Assembly: GCF_002979435.1 (NCBI RefSeq)
Contig: NZ_PCOV01000001.1
Location: 62,001 to 126,000, forward strand
Reading direction: 5' to 3'
Origin: Microbacterium sp. MYb66
GTDB lineage: Bacteria; Actinomycetota; Actinomycetes; Actinomycetales; Microbacteriaceae
DNA: 64,000 nucleotides
The position numbers and the translations under genes were made by a program. The notes under the pieces were generated by a model that was given only the letters and a program-made list of their open reading frames with translations, searched no databases and was not told the origin of the DNA. Positions 26,142-35,143 of the stretch are shown here, one piece after another. The number at the start of each line of letters is the position of its first letter. The first letter of the stretch is position 1.

Positions 26142-27868
26142 CCGCCGACTACAACCCCGACGTCCCCCTGCTCTCGGTCGAGAACCTCGAGGTCGCGTTC
26201 AAGACACAGGACGGCTTCGTCCCTGCGGTCCGCGGCGTCAGCTTCGACATCTACCCGGGCGAGACGATGGCGATCGTCGGTGAGTCCGGTTCGGGCAAGT
26301 CGACGACCGCGCACGCGATCATCAACCTGCTGCCCGGCAGCGGGAAGGTCACGGGTGGCGCCGTCAAGTTCGAGGGTCGCGACCTGACGAAACTCGGACG
26401 CTCCGAGATCGAGCATGTGCGCGGCAACCTCATCGGCCTGGTTCCCCAGGACCCGATGAACAGCCTCAACCCCGTGCATCGCATCGGCTTCCAGGTCGAG
26501 GAGACCATCCTCGCCAACGGGCAGGCCGATGGACGCAAGGCCGCACGCAAGCAGGCGATCCAGGTGCTGAAGGAGGCGGGACTGGCGGATGCCGATCGGC
26601 GTCTTCGGCAATTCCCGCACGAGTTCTCCGGCGGCATGCGTCAGCGGGTGCTCATCGGCATCGGGCTGTCGTCCGATCCGAAGCTGCTCATCGCCGACGA
26701 GCCCACCAGCGCGCTCGACGTCACCGTGCAGAAGCGGATCCTCGATCACCTCGACACCCTCACGAAGGAGCGCAACACCGCGGTCCTGTTCATCACCCAC
26801 GACCTCGGCCTCGCCGCGGAGCGGGCGGAGAACCTCGTCGTGATGCACCGCGGACGCATCGTGGAGTCGGGCCCTGCGCTCGAGATCCTCCAGAATCCGC
26901 AGCATCCGTACACGCAGCGACTGGTCGCAGCGGCGCCGAGCCTGGCGTCGAAGCGCATCCAGACCGCGGTGTCCGGAGAGGTGGACCCTCTCGCCGAGGT
27001 GCTCACGGAGGCCACGGGGACGGTCGACCTCGCGTCGATCGCCCATACCGAGGTCGTCCCCGCTGAGCCGGTCATCGAGTTCCGCGATGTGACGAAGGTC
27101 TACCGCATCCGGGGGAACGGCTTCCGCTCCAGTGACTTCACGGCGGTCGACAAGATGTCGTTCCAGGTGCCCAAGGGCTCCACGATGGCGATCGTGGGCG
27201 AATCGGGTTCCGGCAAGTCGACCGCCGCCAAGATGCTGCTGCGGCTGGAGACGAAGACGTCGGGATCGATCCTCGTGAACGGTCGGGACACCGACACGCT
27301 CTCGCGGCCCGAGCTCCAGGCGCTGCGTCGCCAGATGCAGCCGGTGTTCCAGGACCCGTACGGGTCTCTGGATCCGCTCCACAACATCGGCAACACGGTG
27401 GCGGAGCCGCTGCGGGTGCACGGTGTCGGCGACACCGCCTCGCGTCGCAAGCGCGTCCTCGAGGTGCTCGACCAGGTGGCGCTGCCGTCGAGCGTGGCGG
27501 AGCGGTATCCGAATGAGCTCTCGGGCGGTCAGCGTCAGCGCGTCGCCATCGCCAGGGCCCTCGCGCTCAAGCCGGAGATCGTCGTCCTCGACGAGGCCGT
27601 GTCGGCGCTGGACGTGCTGGTGCAGGCACAGGTGCTGAATCTGCTCGCCGAACTCCAGTCCGAGCTCGACCTGACGTATCTGTTCATCACCCACGACCTC
27701 GCGGTCGTGCGAGTGATCGCGGATCGGGTCTGCGTGATGGAGCAGGGGCGCGTCGTCGAGCACGGCACGGTCGACGACATCTTCGCGAACCCGCAGGAGG
27801 AGTACACGGAGCGTCTGCTCCAGGCGATCCCCGGCGCATCGATCGCCCTCGGCGGTCATCGAGAGTGA
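26138..27868 (+). CDS. Fused double ABC ATPase (DppD-DppF fusion)
   Basis: A 576-residue protein carrying both ATPases of a peptide-type importer in one chain. The first domain has Walker A GESGSGKS (about residue 48), signature FSGGMRQR (about 163) and Walker B LLIADEPTSALD. The second has GESGSGKS (about 353), LSGGQRQR (about 462) and IVVLDEAVSALD. They are joined by an Ala/Val-rich linker around 270-310. The first importer in this window uses two separate ATPases, so the two operons are not a recent duplication. ATG overlaps the previous stop by 4 nt. Confidence 0.92.
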   Translation: MTADYNPDVPLLSVENLEVAFKTQDGFVPAVRGVSFDIYPGETMAIVGESGSGKSTTAHAIINLLPGSGKVTGGAVKFEGRDLTKLGRSEIEHVRGNLIGLVPQDPMNSLNPVHRIGFQVEETILANGQADGRKAARKQAIQVLKEAGLADADRRLRQFPHEFSGGMRQRVLIGIGLSSDPKLLIADEPTSALDVTVQKRILDHLDTLTKERNTAVLFITHDLGLAAERAENLVVMHRGRIVESGPALEILQNPQHPYTQRLVAAAPSLASKRIQTAVSGEVDPLAEVLTEATGTVDLASIAHTEVVPAEPVIEFRDVTKVYRIRGNGFRSSDFTAVDKMSFQVPKGSTMAIVGESGSGKSTAAKMLLRLETKTSGSILVNGRDTDTLSRPELQALRRQMQPVFQDPYGSLDPLHNIGNTVAEPLRVHGVGDTASRRKRVLEVLDQVALPSSVAERYPNELSGGQRQRVAIARALALKPEIVVLDEAVSALDVLVQAQVLNLLAELQSELDLTYLFITHDLAVVRVIADRVCVMEQGRVVEHGTVDDIFANPQEEYTERLLQAIPGASIALGGHRE

Positions 27869-28431
27869 TGACCGACGACAGGTCGGAGGGCGTGCGGACG
27901 TTCCGCGCGCCCTCCGGCCCCGCCGCTCTGGTGATCGGGGCCGCGCTGGCCCTGTTCCTGCTGGGCGATGCCGTCCTGCGCGCCGGTTGGGGCCAGATGC
28001 TGCTCCTGGCGCCGTGGGTGCTGCTGGTGCTCTGGCTCGTGTACGTGAACTCGTTCGCATCCTCCGTGCGCATCGACGATGACGGAGTCACCGTCCAGAA
28101 CCTCCTCCGGCGCATCGAGTTCGGATGGCAGCGCGTGCGCGCCGTCGACCTGCGCTGGCAGCTGGTCTTCTCCCTCGACGACGGCAAGGATCTCTCCTGC
28201 TACGGCGGTCCTGCCAAGGCCGGTCCGGTCCGGATGCCGTCGCGCGGCGACGCGGAGGAGAAGGTGCCTGCCGGCATCCGCGCCCTCACCGAGATCGAAG
28301 AACGGTGGCAGGCGGCGCCGGACACGGCCGATGCCCCGATCCGCCGCAGCTGGGACCGTCCTGCGACGATAGCGCTGGTCGTGATCGTCGTGTGGGCTGT
28401 CCTCGCGATCCTCATCGCGAACGCGGGCTGA
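27865..28431 (+). CDS. PH-domain-containing membrane protein
   Basis: A 188-residue protein with two adjacent membrane helices (about residues 18-58), a soluble bacterial PH-like domain (about 60-150; it contains SSVRIDDDGVTVQNLLRRIEF-like strands), and a C-terminal helix. The GTG at 27865 overlaps the ATPase stop codon; ATG 27868 is the next codon and could equally start the protein. This couples it to the peptide importer operon. I know no role for this family in transport; the coupling may reflect shared expression only. Confidence 0.72.
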   Translation: MMTDDRSEGVRTFRAPSGPAALVIGAALALFLLGDAVLRAGWGQMLLLAPWVLLVLWLVYVNSFASSVRIDDDGVTVQNLLRRIEFGWQRVRAVDLRWQLVFSLDDGKDLSCYGGPAKAGPVRMPSRGDAEEKVPAGIRALTEIEERWQAAPDTADAPIRRSWDRPATIALVVIVVWAVLAILIANAG

Positions 28432-28460
28432 GCGCGGTCGTCCCTGCGGTGGAGCTCCGC

Positions 28461-29267
28461 TCAGCCGGGGAGGCCGAACAGGTCGGGCCAGGTCGCCGCC
28501 GCCCACGGGTAGCCCACGAACGCGGTCGCATCGATCAGGAAGTGCGCCACGAGGAACGGCATGAGGCGACCCGTGCGCTGGTAGAGCCAGCCGAACAGCA
28601 GACCCATCGCAAGATTGCCGATGAACGCGGGGTAGCCCTGGTACAGGTGGTAGCTCGCGCGCAGGACGGATGTCGCGATGATGATCGGCCAGGGGCCCCA
28701 GCCGAGCTGCCGGAGTCGGGTGAACAGGTAACCGAGCAGGATGAACTCCTCCTGCAGGGCCGCGCGTGCCGCAGCCAGCAGCAGGACCGGCACGGTCCAC
28801 CAGTAGGTGTCGAGTCCCGCCGGGTCTATCGCGACGGTCAGACCCAGCGCGCGCCCGCCGAGATAGAGCGCGAGACCGGGGATGCCGATCGCCAGGACGA
28901 GGAGGATGCCGCGCCCCGCGTCCCGTGCGACTCCGGTGCCGTCGAGACCGAGTCGTTCGAGGTGCGGTCGGCGGGACTGCCAGAGCAGGAAGCACACCAG
29001 GAGCACCGGGACGATCGAGAATCCGATCGCGAGCACCTGGTAGATGAGGTCGAACACCTCGCGGTCGCTGCGTGAGGGGTTGAGCTTCGCCACCTGGTCG
29101 GCGATGGGCACCGTGTCGGTGAGGCGGTAGGCGAGCTGAACGATCGCGTACACGGCCGACTGGCCGAGGCCGAGCGCGAGGACGATGGCGATCTCCCACC
29201 ACAGCCGCGCGCGAGAGGGGGCGGGGGAGGTGTCGGGGAGGACTCCCGGAGCCTGCGGATGGGTCAC
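28461..29267 (-). CDS. CPBP-family intramembrane metalloprotease
   Basis: A 268-residue multi-helix protein of the CAAX protease/bacteriocin-processing family. Conserved motifs: the EE pair in ALQEEFILLGYLF (about residue 165), a His in LRASYHLYQG, and HFLIDA near the C-terminus. Arg, usual in motif 1 (EExxxR), is absent at that spacing. It starts with GTG 29267, preceded by TAGCAT 7 nt upstream, so the mRNA may be leaderless. It is divergent from typA. Substrate unknown. Confidence 0.8.
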   Translation of the reverse strand: MTHPQAPGVLPDTSPAPSRARLWWEIAIVLALGLGQSAVYAIVQLAYRLTDTVPIADQVAKLNPSRSDREVFDLIYQVLAIGFSIVPVLLVCFLLWQSRRPHLERLGLDGTGVARDAGRGILLVLAIGIPGLALYLGGRALGLTVAIDPAGLDTYWWTVPVLLLAAARAALQEEFILLGYLFTRLRQLGWGPWPIIIATSVLRASYHLYQGYPAFIGNLAMGLLFGWLYQRTGRLMPFLVAHFLIDATAFVGYPWAAATWPDLFGLPG

Positions 29268-29368
29268 GATCTCGATGCTACGACCCGTATTCAGGAACAA
29301 GCCCTGAGCTTGCGTTATCCTGGAACGTCGGCTTCCCGGCAACATCCCACATCTTTTAGGACACCTGC

Positions 29369-31282
29369 ATGGCGCACGCCCTCCGTTCTGACCTCCGCAA
29401 CGTCGCAATCGTCGCCCACGTCGACCACGGCAAGACGACCCTCGTCGACGCCATGCTGCGTCAGACGGGCTCCTTCGGCGAACACGCTCACGTCGATGAG
29501 CGCGCCATGGACTCGAACGACCTGGAGCGTGAGAAGGGCATCACGATCCTCGCCAAGAACACGGCGATCACCTACAAGGGCAAGCACGCCCACGGCAAGG
29601 AGATCACGATCAACGTGATCGACACCCCCGGCCACGCCGACTTCGGTGGCGAGGTCGAGCGCGGCCTCTCCATGGTCGACGGTGTCGTGCTCCTGGTCGA
29701 CGCGAGCGAGGGCCCGCTGCCGCAGACCCGCTTCGTGCTGCGCAAGGCGCTCGAGTCCAAGCTTCCGGTCATCCTGCTGGTCAACAAGACCGACCGCCCC
29801 GACGCGCGCATCGCAGAGGTCGAGGAAGAAGCGCACGACCTGCTGCTGGGTCTCGCCTCCGACCTGGTCGACGATGTGCCCGACCTCGACGTCGACGCGC
29901 TGCTCGACGTGCCGGTGGTCTACGCCTCCGGTCGTGCCGGTGCGGCGTCGCAGAACCGCCCGGCCGATGGCTCGCTGCCCGACAACGATGACCTCGAGCC
30001 GCTGTTCGAGGCGATCCTCGAGCACGTCCCCGCGCCGTCCTACGACGACGAGCACCCTCTTCAGGCCTGGGTCACGAACCTCGACTCCAGCCCGTTCCTC
30101 GGCCGCCTCGCACTGCTTCGCGTCTTCAACGGCACCCTGAAGAAGGGCCAGACCGTCGCCTGGGTCCGAGCCGACGGCACGCACCAGAACGCGCGCATCA
30201 CCGAGCTCCTCAAGACCCGCGCGCTCGAGCGCTACCCCGCTGATTCCGCAGGCCCCGGCGACATCGTCGCGATCGCGGGCTTCGAGAACATCACGATCGG
30301 CGAGACCATCGCCGACCCCGAGGACGTGCGTCCGCTGCCGGCCATCACGGTCGACGACCCCGCCATCTCGATGACCATCGGCACCAACACCTCGCCGCTC
30401 ATGGGCAAGGTCAAGGGCCACAAGCTCACCGCTCGCATGGTCAAGGACCGTCTCGACAAGGAGCTCATCGGAAACGTGTCGCTCAAGGTCGTCGACATCG
30501 GACGACCGGATGCCTGGGAGGTGCAGGGCCGCGGAGAGCTGGCTCTCGCCATCCTCGTCGAGAACATGCGCCGTGAGGGCTTCGAACTCACCGTCGGCAA
30601 GCCGCAGGTGGTCACGAAGAAGATCGACGGCAAGACCTACGAGCCCTTCGAGCACCTCACGATCGACACTCCCGAGGAGCACCTCGGCGCGATCACGCAG
30701 CTGCTCGCGAACCGCAAGGGCCGCATGGAGAACATGACGAACCACGGCACCGGCTGGGTGCGCATGGAGTTCATCGTCCCGTCGCGCGGCCTGATCGGAT
30801 TCCGGAGCGAGTTCCTGACCACGACTCGCGGCACCGGCATCGCGAACGCGATCTCGCACGGCTACGAGCCGTGGGCGGGCTCCATCACGACGCGTCAGAA
30901 CGGCTCGATCGTCGCAGACCGTCAGGGCGTCGTCACCCCGTTCGCCATGATCGCCCTGCAGGAGCGCATGTCGTTCTTCGTGCAGCCCACGCAGGAGGTC
31001 TACGAGGGAATGGTCATCGGCGAGAACTCCCGTGCCGACGACATGGACGTGAACATCACCAAGGAGAAGAAGCTCACCAACATGCGTGCGGCGAGCTCCG
31101 ACACCTTCGAGTCGATGACGCCGCCGCGCCAGCTCACCCTGGAGGAGAGCCTCGAGTTCGCCCGCGACGACGAGTGCGTCGAGGTGACCCCGGAGGTCGT
31201 CCGCATCCGCAAGGTGAACCTCGACGCGAACACCCGTGCGCGTGAGACCGCTCGCCTGAAGCGTCAGGACGCGAACGTCTGA
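29369..31282 (+). CDS. typA: Ribosome-associated GTPase TypA/BipA
   Basis: A 637-residue translational GTPase acting on ribosome assembly or function under stress. G1 AHVDHGKTT (residues 16-24), G2/switch [10 protein letters not shown]3 [12 protein letters not shown] and G4 NKTDRPDAR are intact. The EF-G-like domains and the C-terminal BipA-specific domain ([16 protein letters not shown] around 490) follow. A TATCCT at 29316-29321 gives a leader of about 40 nt with AGGA before the ATG. It lies between the CPBP gene and a cell-wall enzyme and has its own terminator. Confidence 0.96.
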   Translation: MAHALRSDLRNVAIVAHVDHGKTTLVDAMLRQTGSFGEHAHVDERAMDSNDLEREKGITILAKNTAITYKGKHAHGKEITINVIDTPGHADFGGEVERGLSMVDGVVLLVDASEGPLPQTRFVLRKALESKLPVILLVNKTDRPDARIAEVEEEAHDLLLGLASDLVDDVPDLDVDALLDVPVVYASGRAGAASQNRPADGSLPDNDDLEPLFEAILEHVPAPSYDDEHPLQAWVTNLDSSPFLGRLALLRVFNGTLKKGQTVAWVRADGTHQNARITELLKTRALERYPADSAGPGDIVAIAGFENITIGETIADPEDVRPLPAITVDDPAISMTIGTNTSPLMGKVKGHKLTARMVKDRLDKELIGNVSLKVVDIGRPDAWEVQGRGELALAILVENMRREGFELTVGKPQVVTKKIDGKTYEPFEHLTIDTPEEHLGAITQLLANRKGRMENMTNHGTGWVRMEFIVPSRGLIGFRSEFLTTTRGTGIANAISHGYEPWAGSITTRQNGSIVADRQGVVTPFAMIALQERMSFFVQPTQEVYEGMVIGENSRADDMDVNITKEKKLTNMRAASSDTFESMTPPRQLTLEESLEFARDDECVEVTPEVVRIRKVNLDANTRARETARLKRQDANV

Positions 31283-31308
31283 GTCCAGACTCGGAGACGC
31301 TCCGAGTG

Positions 31309-31349
31309 AGAGGGCCTCGTGCCGCCGAAGAGGGCGCACGGGGCCCTCT
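31309..31349 (+). terminator. Intrinsic terminator after typA
   Basis: A 14-bp stem (AGAGGGCCTCGTGC with GCACGGGGCCCTCT, one G-U pair) and a 13-nt loop, followed by TCTC. It is 26 bp after the typA stop. Confidence 0.7.
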
Positions 31350-31477
31350 TCTCATGTAAATCCCAGGTGAGGTATGGTTTTCGTTCAGGTTCATGGTTCA
31401 GAGTGGGTCACTTGCGCCTGGGACGAGCTCCCGATGAGTCTCCTGCGAGGGCGTACGACCACCCGAAAGTCGAACCC

Positions 31478-32374
31478 ATGCTTCAGAAGACCCGTGCGCT
31501 TCGGCGCGCTTCCGCGGCGGCATCCGCCCGCACCGCGGCCCACCGCCCCATGACCATCCTCGGCGTCGCATCGGCCACGCTCGTCGGCATCACCCTGAGC
31601 GTCGGCCTCGCCTCCACTCCCGCAGTGGGCGCCATCAACGCCGCCTCCGCCGTCACCGCTCCCGCTCTGGCCGGCGCCGAGCCGCTGGCGCAGATCGCGG
31701 AAGACGCGTCCGCGACCCTGACGCAGGCGAAGGGTGCCGTCGCGGCGGCGGAGACCCTGAGGTCCGAGGTCGTCGCCTCCGGACTCGATGTCGGCGCGGT
31801 GACATCCGTCGACACCTCCGACCTCGAGAACGATATCGAGAAGCTCGACGACATCGATGTGACACCGGCGCTTCTGGTCGGCGTCCTCGCCGACAAGGCG
31901 GAGGAGGAGACGGCGGATGTCGTCGCCGACACCGAAGAGCTTCGGGGTGCGCTCACAGCCGCGCAGGAGAAGCAGGCCGCGGAGGAGGCCGCCAGGATCG
32001 CGGCGGAGCAGGCGGCGGCGCAGGCCGCAGCGGAGCAGCAGGCGGCCGCCGCGCTGGCCGCGGCCAACACCCCCGAGGGGGCCAAGGCGTCCGCGCAGCA
32101 GATCATGTCGAGCACCTACGGATGGGGCGGCGATCAGTTCTCCTGCCTGAACTCCCTCTGGAACAAGGAGTCCGGCTGGAACTACCAGGCCTACAACCCG
32201 AGTGGAGCCACCGGCATCCCGCAGGCTCTGCCCGGCGGCAAGATGGCGTCCGCCGGTTCCGATTGGCAGACGAACGCGGCCACCCAGGTCGCCTGGGGTC
32301 TCGGATACATCTCGTCGGTGTACGGCACGCCGTGCAGCGCGTGGTCGCATTCTCAAGCCATGAACTGGTACTGA
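31478..32374 (+). CDS. Secreted transglycosylase-like (APF C-terminal-type) protein
   Basis: A 298-residue exported protein. A positively charged N-terminus and a hydrophobic segment (about residues 30-55, ending near STPAVG) form a signal peptide or anchor. Residues 65-210 are Ala/Glu-rich and predicted coiled coil, with runs of AEQAAAQ type. The C-terminal 80 residues form a lysozyme-like domain with the catalytic Glu231 in NKESGWNY followed by NPSGATGIPQALPGGKM, as in soluble lytic transglycosylases and aggregation-promoting factors. It likely cleaves or binds peptidoglycan. Start 31478 is preferred because upstream codons would lengthen the signal peptide. The 31350-31477 leader has TATGGT at 31373-31378 as a possible -10. 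Confidence 0.78.
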   Translation: MLQKTRALRRASAAASARTAAHRPMTILGVASATLVGITLSVGLASTPAVGAINAASAVTAPALAGAEPLAQIAEDASATLTQAKGAVAAAETLRSEVVASGLDVGAVTSVDTSDLENDIEKLDDIDVTPALLVGVLADKAEEETADVVADTEELRGALTAAQEKQAAEEAARIAAEQAAAQAAAEQQAAAALAAANTPEGAKASAQQIMSSTYGWGGDQFSCLNSLWNKESGWNYQAYNPSGATGIPQALPGGKMASAGSDWQTNAATQVAWGLGYISSVYGTPCSAWSHSQAMNWY

Positions 32375-32471
32375 CGCCGGTGGTGCCGCTGAGGATCCTG
32401 TAGCCGGAGGCGGTCGTCGAGCGCTACGGTGACTCTGACGGCTGGGGGCGTCACGGATCCGAGGAGGAGAT

Positions 32472-33518
32472 GTGCTCGACCCGGCGGCGTGGAGCGATGT
32501 TCCGCAAGAGGTGTCCACCGGCACTCTGCCGGGGTGGGATCGCGTCGAGGAGATCCTGCGCCACGCGCACTCCCGCTATGCGGGGGAGCGCGCGGGCAGC
32601 GTCGCCGACTACATCCCCGTGCTCGCGGAGGCGGACCCGGAGCTCTTCGGTCTGGCGGTGATCGAGGTCGGGGGCGGGCTGCACGACGCCGGCGATGCCC
32701 TGCACCCCTTCTCCATCCAGTCGATCTCGAAGATGTTCGTCTACGCCCTGGCGATCCAGGAGCATGGCCACGAGCGGGTGCGAGAGATCGTCGGCGTGAA
32801 CAACACCGGCCTCGCTTTCAACTCCGTGATGGCTCTGGAGCTGAACGACGGCCATCCGATGAACCCGATGGTCAATGCGGGGGCCATCGCGACGACGGCG
32901 CTCATGCCGGGGAGGACCGCCGTCGAGCAGTGGGAACGCCTTCGGGAGGGCCTCTCGGCGTTCGCCGGGCGGCCGCTGAGCCTCGACGGCGTCGTCTACG
33001 CGTCGGAAGCGGAGACGAATGACCGCAATCGCGCACTCGGGCGCCTGCTGCGCAGCTACGGGCGGCTGACCGGAGACCCCGATGAGGTCGTCGATGTCTA
33101 CACGCGCCAGTGCGCTCTGAGCGTGACGGCTCATGATCTCGCCGTGATGGGGGCGACCCTCGCCGACGGGGGAGTGAATCCGGTCACGGGTGAGCGAGTG
33201 GTCTCGGAAGAGGTGTGCCGAGACACTCTCGCCGTCGTCGCGTCGACCGGGCTGTACGAACGATCGGGCGACTGGCTGTTCGAGATCGGACTCCCCGCGA
33301 AATCGGGTGTCGCGGGAGGCATCGTCGCGATCGCCCCGGGCAAGGGCGCGGTGGCGGGCTTCTCGCCCCGTCTCGACGAGGCCGGCAACTCCATCCGATC
33401 GCAGATGGCCATCGGCTACCTGTCGCGCGTGCTGGGGCTGAACCTCTTCGCCTCCGCCCCGGCGCACCGCAGTGCCTCCACACCCGCCCTCTCATCCGCA
33501 CCGCAGGAGCAGCCATGA
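32472..33518 (+). CDS. glsA: Glutaminase (beta-lactamase-fold GlsA family)
   Basis: A 348-residue enzyme hydrolysing glutamine to glutamate and ammonia. The catalytic SxxK is S84-x-x-K87 in SIQSISKMF. Other family blocks are NNTGLAFNS, NPMVNAGAI and the C-terminal KSGVAGGIVAIAPGKG. The GTG start at 32472 follows a strong GAGGAGGAG. The last 30 residues are a nonconserved Ala/Ser/Pro tail. Its stop overlaps the start of the MFS gene by 4 nt, so the two are made together. Confidence 0.9.
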   Translation: MLDPAAWSDVPQEVSTGTLPGWDRVEEILRHAHSRYAGERAGSVADYIPVLAEADPELFGLAVIEVGGGLHDAGDALHPFSIQSISKMFVYALAIQEHGHERVREIVGVNNTGLAFNSVMALELNDGHPMNPMVNAGAIATTALMPGRTAVEQWERLREGLSAFAGRPLSLDGVVYASEAETNDRNRALGRLLRSYGRLTGDPDEVVDVYTRQCALSVTAHDLAVMGATLADGGVNPVTGERVVSEEVCRDTLAVVASTGLYERSGDWLFEIGLPAKSGVAGGIVAIAPGKGAVAGFSPRLDEAGNSIRSQMAIGYLSRVLGLNLFASAPAHRSASTPALSSAPQEQP

Positions 33519-35140
33519 CCCAGACGCAGCAGAACCCGGCCAAGACCTCGTGGCTGCCGATGGTCAGTCTGTTCTTCGCGCAGGTGCTGATGTCGTTCAA
33601 CGTCGCGGCGCTGCCCATCTCCCTCGGCGGCATGGTGAGCGAGTTCGGCGTCCCGCCCACGGTCGCGAGCACCACGATCGTCATGTACGGCCTCGCAGTG
33701 GCCGCGCTGGTGATGACCGGCGCGAAGCTCGGTCAACGTATCGGCTGGGTCGTCATCTTCCGGATCGTGATCGCGCTGTTCGCCGCGTCTTCGGTGATGA
33801 TGCTCCTCGCTCCCACCGTGTGGTGGGCCATCGCCGGGCAGGCCGTCGCCGGCGCGGCCGCGGCGATCATCGTGCCGTCGATCGTGGCGCTCATCGCCGA
33901 GAACTACCGCGGGCCGCAGCAGGCGACCGCGATCGGGGCGATCGGGTCCGCGCGCGCGATCTCCGGTGTCAGCGCCTTCCTGATCGGCGGCACCCTGGGC
34001 ACGCTGGTCGGCTGGCGGCCGATGTTCTTCATCGTGCTGGGCATCGCCGTCGTCGTCTTCGCTCTGAGCTTCACCCTGCGTGGCGATCGCGGTGATGCTT
34101 CGATCCGCATCGACCTCGTCGCCTCGCTGCTCATCGGCGCGGCGATCGTGCTGCTGACGTTCGGGTTCAACAACCTGAACTCCTGGGGTGCCGTGGCGGC
34201 GACGAGGGACGCGCCCTTCACCGTGCTCGGCCTCTCACCGGCTCCCGTGTTCATCGTGGTCGGCGTGGTGCTCGGCCAGGCCTTCTTCCTGTGGACGAGG
34301 AAGCGGATGTCGGAGGGGAAGGTGCCTCTGATCGACCTCAGTGTCCTCGGCTCATCGCGCGAACGGGCGGCGGTCTACGCCATGTTCATCGTGGTCGCCC
34401 TGGAAGCGTGCGTGAACTTCACGATCCCTCTCTACATCCAGATCGTGCAGGGCCGCACGCCGTTCGACACCTCCATGGCGATGATGCCGTTCAACCTCAC
34501 CGTCTTCGTGACGGCCACACTCGTGGTGCGGCTGTACAAGCGGTTCCCGCCGCGCACGATCGGCGTGGTCGGCTTCATCCTCACCACGGTGGCGCTGGTG
34601 TGGTTGTCGTTCGTCGTGAACAACAACTGGGAGACGATTCCGACGATCGCCGGCCTCATCGTCTTCGGCATCGGACAGGGCGCGCTCGTCACACTGGTGT
34701 TCAACGTGCTCGTCACCGCGGCTCCGGCTGAGCTCGCGGGCGACGTCGGGTCGCTTCGGGGGACGACGCAGAACCTCGCCTCGGCCGTCGGCACGGCCCT
34801 GGCGGGCGCACTGCTGGTCTCGCTTCTGGGGCTCAGCGTCGGCCGTGCGGTGGTGGAGCACCCCGAGCTGCCGCCGTCTCTCGTCGCCCAGGTCGACATG
34901 GACAACCTCAACTTCGTCAGCAACGACGATCTCCGCGTCGCGCTCGAGGCCACCGATGCGACGCCGGCACAGGTCGACGCCGCCATCGTGCTGAACGAGG
35001 AGTCCCGGCTCGGCACGCTCAAGCTCGGCCTGCTGCTCCTCGCGGGGATCAGCGCGCTGGCCATCCTCCCGGCCTCGCGGCTCCCGCAGTATCGTCCGCA
35101 CGAGATCCCCGACCCGTCGCCGGCGGCCGGACCGGAGTGA
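33515..35140 (+). CDS. MFS transporter, 14-helix type, coupled to glutaminase
   Basis: A 541-residue membrane protein with about 14 hydrophobic segments and a cytoplasmic C-terminal tail. The layout resembles DHA2 exporters, with GPQQATAIGAIGSARAI and GFGIGQGALVT-like GIGQGALVT segments. A long extracytoplasmic loop rich in acidic residues (about residues 450-500) precedes the last helix. ATG overlaps the glutaminase stop by 4 nt. The coupling suggests a substrate tied to glutamine or glutamate metabolism, but this is inference. It ends 3 bp before the convergent XRE regulator, with no terminator visible. Confidence 0.83.
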   Translation: MTQTQQNPAKTSWLPMVSLFFAQVLMSFNVAALPISLGGMVSEFGVPPTVASTTIVMYGLAVAALVMTGAKLGQRIGWVVIFRIVIALFAASSVMMLLAPTVWWAIAGQAVAGAAAAIIVPSIVALIAENYRGPQQATAIGAIGSARAISGVSAFLIGGTLGTLVGWRPMFFIVLGIAVVVFALSFTLRGDRGDASIRIDLVASLLIGAAIVLLTFGFNNLNSWGAVAATRDAPFTVLGLSPAPVFIVVGVVLGQAFFLWTRKRMSEGKVPLIDLSVLGSSRERAAVYAMFIVVALEACVNFTIPLYIQIVQGRTPFDTSMAMMPFNLTVFVTATLVVRLYKRFPPRTIGVVGFILTTVALVWLSFVVNNNWETIPTIAGLIVFGIGQGALVTLVFNVLVTAAPAELAGDVGSLRGTTQNLASAVGTALAGALLVSLLGLSVGRAVVEHPELPPSLVAQVDMDNLNFVSNDDLRVALEATDATPAQVDAAIVLNEESRLGTLKLGLLLLAGISALAILPASRLPQYRPHEIPDPSPAAGPE

Positions 35141-35143
35141 CGC

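Noticed and set aside
12098..27868. The two peptide importers as a recent tandem duplication
   Set aside because: Permease loops, binding proteins and ATPase organisation (two genes against one fusion) differ too much.
31350..31477. A possible c-di-AMP (ydaO-type) riboswitch before the cell-wall hydrolase
   Set aside because: Such riboswitches precede resuscitation-factor genes in actinobacteria, but the conserved core segments are not present in this short leader.
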